Shown: positions 59,620-64,000 of the stretch, piece by piece
Layout of the letters: each line of letters opens with the position of its first letter
Numbering within the stretch: the first letter of the stretch is position 1
Assembly: GCF_010728325.1 (NCBI RefSeq)
Contig: NZ_AP022570.1
Span: 5,270,001 to 5,334,000 of the forward strand
Direction: 5' to 3'
Length of the DNA: 64,000 nucleotides
From: Mycolicibacterium poriferae
GTDB lineage: Bacteria; Actinomycetota; Actinomycetes; Mycobacteriales; Mycobacteriaceae
The notes under the pieces: model-generated
Database searches by the model: none
What the model saw: only the letters and a program-made list of their open reading frames with translations
Told to the model about the DNA's origin: nothing
Program-made: the position numbers and the translations under genes

Positions 59620-60732
59620 CTACAACTGCCACCACGGATCGAATTCCGACTCCGGGTCGACCCGGCCGCCTGGGATGGGCACAGCGATGCGGACCTGTTC
59701 GATCTGGGAAGCGCCGAGCAGCCGGTCCGCCGGTTCGCCCCACCGGTGCGGCGCCAACCGGAACGTCGCCCAGTGGATCGGCACCAGCAGGCTGCGGTCG
59801 CGCTCCGCCAGGTCCAGGTGGGCCCGCACCGCCTCCTCGGGGTTCATGTGGATGTCGGAGAAGGCCGGGTGGTAGGCGCCGATGGGCAGCAGCGTCAGGT
59901 CGAAGGGCCCGAATTCGGCTCCGATCTCGGCGAAGCTCTTCGTGTAGCCGGTGTCACCCCCGAAGAAGGCTTTGTTGGTCGGGCCGGTGATCACCCACGA
60001 CGCCCACAGCGTGGTGTCCCGGGTCAACAGCCGGCCGGAGAAGTGCCGGGCGGGGGTACACACCAGGGTCAGGTCGGCGATCCGGTGGGATTCGTTCCAG
60101 TCCAGTTCGACGATCCGGCTCTCCGGGATGCCCCATTTGCGCAGGTGGGCACCGATTCCGAGCGGCACGACGAACGGCGCGCGCTGGGTGCGGGCCAGCG
60201 CGATCACCGTGTCGATGTCCAGGTGGTCGTAGTGGTCATGGCTGATCACCACCGCGTCGACCGCCGGCAGCGCCTCCAGCGGCACCGGCACCTCGTGCAT
60301 CCGCTGCGGGCCCACAGTGCGTGACGGCGAGCAGCGCTCGCTCCATATCGGGTCGGCCAGCACCCGGTAACCGTCGACCTCGATCAGCACGCTGGAGTGG
60401 CCGAACCAGGTCGCGGCGGCCGCGGCGGGGACGATCTCGGCAGTCGGCGGCTCGGCCAGCGGGATCGGGCGCGGCGGCTTGCCGTGCGACCCGGCGTTGG
60501 CCAGGTCACGGATCAGTGCGCGCTGTACCTCACCGGTCGTCTCCGACGGAGGCTCCAGGTTGACGAACTTGCCGTCGCGGAAGTTCGGTGAATGGCGGGC
60601 CACCGGCATGATCTCGGCCGGGGCAGCACCCAACGAGGCGGGTGTGCCCTGCAGCGCGCGCAGCACCCAGCCACCCGCGAACAGCGACACGGTGCCGAAA
60701 CCGAAGCGCAGCGCCGACCCCAACACCGTCAT
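59620..60732 (-). CDS. Metallo-beta-lactamase-fold hydrolase (Rv0906/NAPE-PLD-like)
   Basis: The 370-residue protein has an N-terminal hydrophobic segment, [30 protein letters not shown], the metal site [32 protein letters not shown] and [12 protein letters not shown], which are the features of the UlaG/NAPE-PLD type. It likely hydrolyses a phosphodiester or lipid at the membrane. The ATG at 60732 overlaps the echA6 stop by 4 bp; longer in-frame starts run into echA6. It belongs to the conserved echA6-Rv0906-Rv0907-ctpE unit. Confidence 0.88.
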   Translation of the reverse strand: MTVLGSALRFGFGTVSLFAGGWVLRALQGTPASLGAAPAEIMPVARHSPNFRDGKFVNLEPPSETTGEVQRALIRDLANAGSHGKPPRPIPLAEPPTAEIVPAAAAATWFGHSSVLIEVDGYRVLADPIWSERCSPSRTVGPQRMHEVPVPLEALPAVDAVVISHDHYDHLDIDTVIALARTQRAPFVVPLGIGAHLRKWGIPESRIVELDWNESHRIADLTLVCTPARHFSGRLLTRDTTLWASWVITGPTNKAFFGGDTGYTKSFAEIGAEFGPFDLTLLPIGAYHPAFSDIHMNPEEAVRAHLDLAERDRSLLVPIHWATFRLAPHRWGEPADRLLGASQIEQVRIAVPIPGGRVDPESEFDPWWQL

Positions 60733-61463
60733 GCTCCCCGGAAGTTGGGCGGACGCTTCTCGATGCGGGCGACCTGCGCTTCGATGATGTCCTGGCTGGC
60801 CCACGCGCGGTCGAACAGCTCCTGATGCGCCGGCCACGGATCCTCGTAGGCGCCGTCGTCGTTGAGGACACGCTTGGCGTGCTGCAACGCCAGCGGCGCG
60901 TACCCGGCGATCTCCTGCGCCCACGCCTGCGCGTCGGCGAGGGTGCCGATGCGGTTGGCCATCCCGGTCTGCAACGCCGCGTCGGCGGTGAGCCGCTCAG
61001 CGGCCAGCAGCATGCCGCGGGCCCGCCCGGCGCCGACCAGCGACGTCAACCGCCGGATGCTCCAGTTGTCCAGGGCGATGCCGTACTTGGCGACCGGGAA
61101 CTGGAAGTACGCCTCGGGGGCCACGACGCGGAGATCGCAGATCATCGACAGGATGACCCCGGCGCCGATCGCGGGGCCGTTGACCGCCCCGATGACCGGG
61201 ATCGGCGCGGAGTCGATGGCGAGGTTCAGCGCGCGCGCCTTGTCGGGCAGCTCATCGGCCACCCCCTGCCCGCCGGACAGGTCCGCTCCGGAACTGAAGA
61301 CGTGGCCACCGCCGGTCAGGATGACCACCCGGACGTCCTCGGCGGCCGCCTTCTCGATCGCGTCCCGCAGGCCGTCGACCAACTCGGCGTTGAGCGCGTT
61401 GCGTCGTTCGGGACGCTGCATCTCCAGGGTCATCACGTGGCCGTCACGGGTCACTGAAATCAT
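60729..61463 (-). CDS. echA6: Enoyl-CoA hydratase-fold protein EchA6
   Basis: The 244-residue crotonase-fold protein has [30 protein letters not shown] (oxyanion loop) and [19 protein letters not shown]. The usual catalytic Glu pair is not evident; M. tuberculosis EchA6 (Rv0905) likewise lacks hydratase activity, binds acyl-CoA and feeds mycolic acid synthesis, and is the target of THPP inhibitors. Synteny supports the name. The ATG lies 6 nt after a TAGTGT -10 box shared in a back-to-back promoter with accD3. Confidence 0.9.
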   Translation of the reverse strand: MISVTRDGHVMTLEMQRPERRNALNAELVDGLRDAIEKAAAEDVRVVILTGGGHVFSSGADLSGGQGVADELPDKARALNLAIDSAPIPVIGAVNGPAIGAGVILSMICDLRVVAPEAYFQFPVAKYGIALDNWSIRRLTSLVGAGRARGMLLAAERLTADAALQTGMANRIGTLADAQAWAQEIAGYAPLALQHAKRVLNDDGAYEDPWPAHQELFDRAWASQDIIEAQVARIEKRPPNFRGA

Positions 61464-61488
61464 GTCCCCACACTATTAGCCTTTTCCT
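61464..61488. promoter_or_regulatory. Back-to-back leaderless promoter pair echA6/accD3 (25 bp)
   Basis: The minus-strand -10 TAGTGT (61470-61475) and plus-strand -10 TAGCCT (61477-61482) are separated by one base, and each is 6 nt from its own start codon. The layout is identical, base for base in spacing, to 11089-11113. Confidence 0.65.
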
Positions 61489-62961
61489 GTGAGCCGGATC
61501 GGTGCCCTGGAACTGCGCGACGCGCTGTTCGACGACGGGTCGTTCGTCAGCTGGGACGCCTCGGCGCTGGCCATCCCGATGTCGCAGTCCTACCGCGACG
61601 AACTGGACGGCGCCGCCGCCCGCACCGGCCTCGACGAGGCCGTGGTGACCGGCGAAGGCCGCGTGTTCGGACGCCGGGTGGCGCTCGTGGCCTGCGAGTT
61701 CGACTTCCTGGCCGGGTCGATCGGGGTAGCCGCGGCCGAACGCATCGTCACCGCCGTGCACCGGGCCACCGCCGAAGGACTACCGCTGCTGGCGTCGCCG
61801 AGCTCCGGGGGCACCCGCATGCAGGAGGGCACCGTCGCCTTTCTGCAGATGGTCAAGATCGCCGCCGCCGTCGAACTGCACAAACAGGCCCACCTGCCCT
61901 ACCTCGTCTACCTGCGACACCCCACCACCGGTGGGGTGTTCGCCTCCTGGGGTTCCCTGGGACACGTCACCGCGGCCGAGCCCGGCGCGCTGATCGGCTT
62001 CCTCGGCCCGCGGGTCTACGAGCACCTCTACGGTGAACCGTTCCCGGCCGGGGTGCAGACCGCCGAGAACCTGCAGCGCCACGGCGTGGTCGATGCGGTG
62101 CTGCCGCTGGCCACCCTCCGTGCCACCCTCGATCGCGCGCTCACGGTGGTGTCGGATCCTCCGGGCGAATCGCCCGAGCTGCCGGCCCCCGAGCCACTGC
62201 CCGACATACCGGCCTGGGAGTCGGTGGAGGCGTCGCGCCGCCCCGACCGGCCCGGCATCAGCCATCTGCTGCGGCACGGGGCCACCGACCGCGTGCTGCT
62301 GTCGGGGACTGGATCGGGGGAAGCCGCGACCACGCTGTTGGCGTTGGCCCGCTTCGGGGGGCAGCCGGCCGTCGTCGTCGGCCAGCAACGGGTGGTCGGC
62401 GGCGTCGTCGGGCCGGCAGCACTGCGCGAGGCCCGACGCGGCATGGCGCTGGCGGCGGGGCTGCGGCTGCCGCTGGTCCTGGTCATCGACACCGCCGGGC
62501 CCGCGCTGTCCACCGAGGCCGAACAGGGTGGGCTGGCCGGTGAGATCGCGCACTGTCTCGCCGAGCTCGTCACGCTCGACACCCCGACGGTGTCGGTCCT
62601 GCTCGGGCAGGGCAGCGGCGGACCCGCACTGGCGATGGTGCCCGCCGACCGGGTGCTGGCCGCGCTGCACGGGTGGTTGGCACCCCTGCCGCCGGAGGGG
62701 GCCAGCGCGATCGTCTACCGCGACCTCGAACACGCCCCGCAACTGGCCGGCGCGCAAGGCATCCGCTCGGCCGATCTGCTGCGCGACGGCATCGTGGACG
62801 CGATCGTGCCCGAGCATCCCGACGCGGCCGACGAGCCCAAGGCGTTCACTGCGCGGCTGTCGGCGATCATCGCCGTCGAGTTGCACCGGCTGCGTTCGGT
62901 GCCCGCCGAGCAACGCCTTGCCGCTCGCCTGGAGCGCTACCGCCGCATCGGCCTGCCCTGA
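61489..62961 (+). CDS. accD3: Acyl-CoA carboxylase carboxyltransferase subunit AccD3
   Basis: The 490-residue protein has two crotonase-type halves of a carboxyltransferase: GEGRVFGRRVALVACEFDFLAGSIGVAAAERI and SPSSGGTRMQEGT in the N-half, and GQQRVVGGVVGPAALREARRGMALAAGLRLPLVLVIDTAGPALSTEAEQGGLAGEIA in the C-half. With a biotinylated partner it carboxylates acyl-CoA. Divergence from echA6 matches Rv0904c. The start is a leaderless GTG. Function of AccD3 in mycobacteria is less settled than AccD4-6. Confidence 0.9.
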   Translation: MSRIGALELRDALFDDGSFVSWDASALAIPMSQSYRDELDGAAARTGLDEAVVTGEGRVFGRRVALVACEFDFLAGSIGVAAAERIVTAVHRATAEGLPLLASPSSGGTRMQEGTVAFLQMVKIAAAVELHKQAHLPYLVYLRHPTTGGVFASWGSLGHVTAAEPGALIGFLGPRVYEHLYGEPFPAGVQTAENLQRHGVVDAVLPLATLRATLDRALTVVSDPPGESPELPAPEPLPDIPAWESVEASRRPDRPGISHLLRHGATDRVLLSGTGSGEAATTLLALARFGGQPAVVVGQQRVVGGVVGPAALREARRGMALAAGLRLPLVLVIDTAGPALSTEAEQGGLAGEIAHCLAELVTLDTPTVSVLLGQGSGGPALAMVPADRVLAALHGWLAPLPPEGASAIVYRDLEHAPQLAGAQGIRSADLLRDGIVDAIVPEHPDAADEPKAFTARLSAIIAVELHRLRSVPAEQRLAARLERYRRIGLP

Positions 62962-62992
62962 GTGAGGTCGGCCTGCCAGCCCGCGATTACGT

Positions 62993-64000
62993 TCAAACCT
63001 CGATGGGCGGGTGCAGCCGTTCCATCGTGTACTGCCGATTGCGCCGGGCCGCCCACGCGCTGGCGGCCACAGATGCCACCAACAGTCCGGCCAGCACCGC
63101 GATCGCGACCCACAGCCGGGAATCCACCCCACCGACGGTCAATTGCCGTAACCCGTTGACCGCATAGGTCATCGGGTCGAACGGATGCATGATCTGGAAC
63201 GGTTTCGCGGTGGTCTCGACCGGATAGATGCCGCCGGCGGAAACCAGCTGCAGCATCAGGAAGGCCAGTGTCACGACGCGGCCGACCGCCACGCCGAACA
63301 GGGCGTTGAACGCCTGGATGATCGCCAGGAACGTGCCGGCGACCAAGACCAGGAAAGCCACGGTCGCCAGCGGGTATTCGGCGTTCAACCCGACGCCGAA
63401 GTGCACGACGGCGTACATCACCGCGACCTGGCACACCGCGACCAGAAGACCGGGCCAGTAGGACGCCAGCACCACCCGCAGCGCGCCCAGACCGTTGACG
63501 ATGGGCCGGGACTGCAACGGCGTCAACAACATCCAGATGATCAACGCACCGATGAACAGTGCCAGCGGCATGAAGAACGGGGCGAAACCGGTGCCGAAGG
63601 TCGCCGCCGGGTTGGTGTTGACGATGTCCAGACCGACCGGAGCAGCCATGGTCTTGGCCACCTCGGTGCGTTGTTGCGGGGTCCACGAGGGGATCAGCGT
63701 GGTGCCCTCCCGCAGCTTGGTCGCCAGCTCCTGACCACCGGCCTGGAGACGGTCGGTGCCGGCGGCGAGTCGGTTCGTCCCGGCCGCGAGTTCGTCGCCG
63801 CCGTCGCTCAACTGGACCAGTCCCGCGTTGAGCCGCTGGGCACCGGCGTTCAGCTCGTCCACCCCGTCATGCAGCCGCGCGACGTCCGCGCGTAACCCCC
63901 CGTCGAGGGCTTTGGCGAGGAAGACCCGCAGCGAGCTGTTCGGGTCGCCGAGTTCGTGTTCGAGCTGGGCGGCGCTGTCGCGAAGCCGGGTGAGGCCCTC
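62993..64000 (-). CDS. YhgE/Pip-like membrane protein (ABC-2-type), 5' part outside window
   Basis: The visible 335 codons contain heptad-like LxxGxxxL repeats (LNAGAQRLNAGLVQLSDGG and LAAGTNRLAAGTDRLQAGG), typical of the periplasmic stalk of YhgE/Pip proteins, then six membrane helices, including GFAPFFMPLALFIGALIIWMLL and IYPVETTAKPFQIMHPFDPMTYAVNGLRQL of ABC-2 permeases. The C-terminus is complete; the N-terminus lies beyond the right edge. Relatives are involved in secretion or phage entry; in mycobacteria the role is unknown. It is convergent with accD3, with 31 bp between. Confidence 0.85.
   Translation of the reverse strand, partial: EGLTRLRDSAAQLEHELGDPNSSLRVFLAKALDGGLRADVARLHDGVDELNAGAQRLNAGLVQLSDGGDELAAGTNRLAAGTDRLQAGGQELATKLREGTTLIPSWTPQQRTEVAKTMAAPVGLDIVNTNPAATFGTGFAPFFMPLALFIGALIIWMLLTPLQSRPIVNGLGALRVVLASYWPGLLVAVCQVAVMYAVVHFGVGLNAEYPLATVAFLVLVAGTFLAIIQAFNALFGVAVGRVVTLAFLMLQLVSAGGIYPVETTAKPFQIMHPFDPMTYAVNGLRQLTVGGVDSRLWVAIAVLAGLLVASVAASAWAARRNRQYTMERLHPPIEV

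Noticed and set aside
56083..59990. Two plus-strand frames of about 700 codons opposite ctpE and the lipoprotein gene
   Set aside because: Antisense to well-recognised genes; product is His/Arg/Gln-rich with no fold, typical of high-GC third-position bias.

Overview
The window is high-GC actinobacterial DNA and most probably comes from a fast-growing mycobacterium (Mycolicibacterium type). The evidence is a chromosomal backbone that I recognise from memory as the M. tuberculosis Rv0914c-Rv0904c neighbourhood: thiolase, carotenoid oxygenase, a small membrane protein, a glyoxalase, the Rv0910/Rv0909 toxin-antitoxin pair, ctpE, an Rv0907-type lipoprotein, an Rv0906-type hydrolase, echA6 and accD3. 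Many starts also lie 6-9 nt after a TANNNT -10 box, which is the mycobacterial leaderless style. No database search was possible; orthology statements rest on recognised motifs and remembered gene order.

Layout. 1-5.6 kb: a glutamate-cysteine-ligase-like gene (cut by the left edge), an F420 oxidoreductase, a cytochrome oxidase subunit III/IV-like operon, tRNA-Arg(CCT), a haloalkane dehalogenase, a small membrane protein behind a perfect CRP palindrome, and a GAF-ANTAR regulator. 5.8-12.3 kb: thiolase, carotenoid oxygenase, a tandem-HxlR regulator, a CIRCE-controlled Hsp20, GNAT, a membrane protein, a cupin and a BKACE enzyme. 12.3-18 kb: a scarred stretch with relics of a ketoacyl synthase and a BKACE gene around a SnoaL-like gene, then an IS30-family element split by an intact IS21-family element (target duplication visible), then an intact ketoacyl synthase.

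19-40 kb: a catabolic divergon. Twelve genes run left from a 138-bp divergent promoter region: SDR, Rieske oxygenase, Baeyer-Villiger-type monooxygenase, TauD dioxygenase, SDR, CaiB CoA-transferase, four acyl-CoA dehydrogenases in two long/short pairs, a TPP enzyme and an aldehyde dehydrogenase. Five genes run right: SMP-30 propeller, HutC-type GntR, acyl-CoA ligase, SDR, acyl-CoA ligase. Together they look like a route for ring oxygenation, lactone formation and opening, CoA activation and beta-oxidation of a bulky cyclic compound. The substrate is not known.

40-45.8 kb: a GGDEF/EAL membrane protein, a secreted protein, a molybdopterin oxidoreductase and a DAP-dehydrogenase-like reductase.

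45.9-54.7 kb: the most unusual part. A TetR regulator is followed by an operon with two paralogous polytopic membrane proteins, each beside a tiny one-helix protein, bracketing a NorD-like VWA protein and a NorQ-like AAA+ ATPase. The same operon continues with a one-helix 148-residue protein, a cytochrome P450, a second DAP-dehydrogenase-like reductase, an ERG2/sigma-1-receptor-like protein and an NAD(P)-binding protein. Three copies of a TTGACT-nn-AGTCAA-type inverted repeat sit at the TetR gene and at two promoters of this operon. I read it as a chaperone-assisted, probably metal-dependent membrane enzyme system acting on a sterol- or terpenoid-like lipid.

54.8-64 kb returns to the conserved backbone and ends in a YhgE/Pip-like membrane protein cut by the right edge. 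No gap without a gene exceeds 300 bp.
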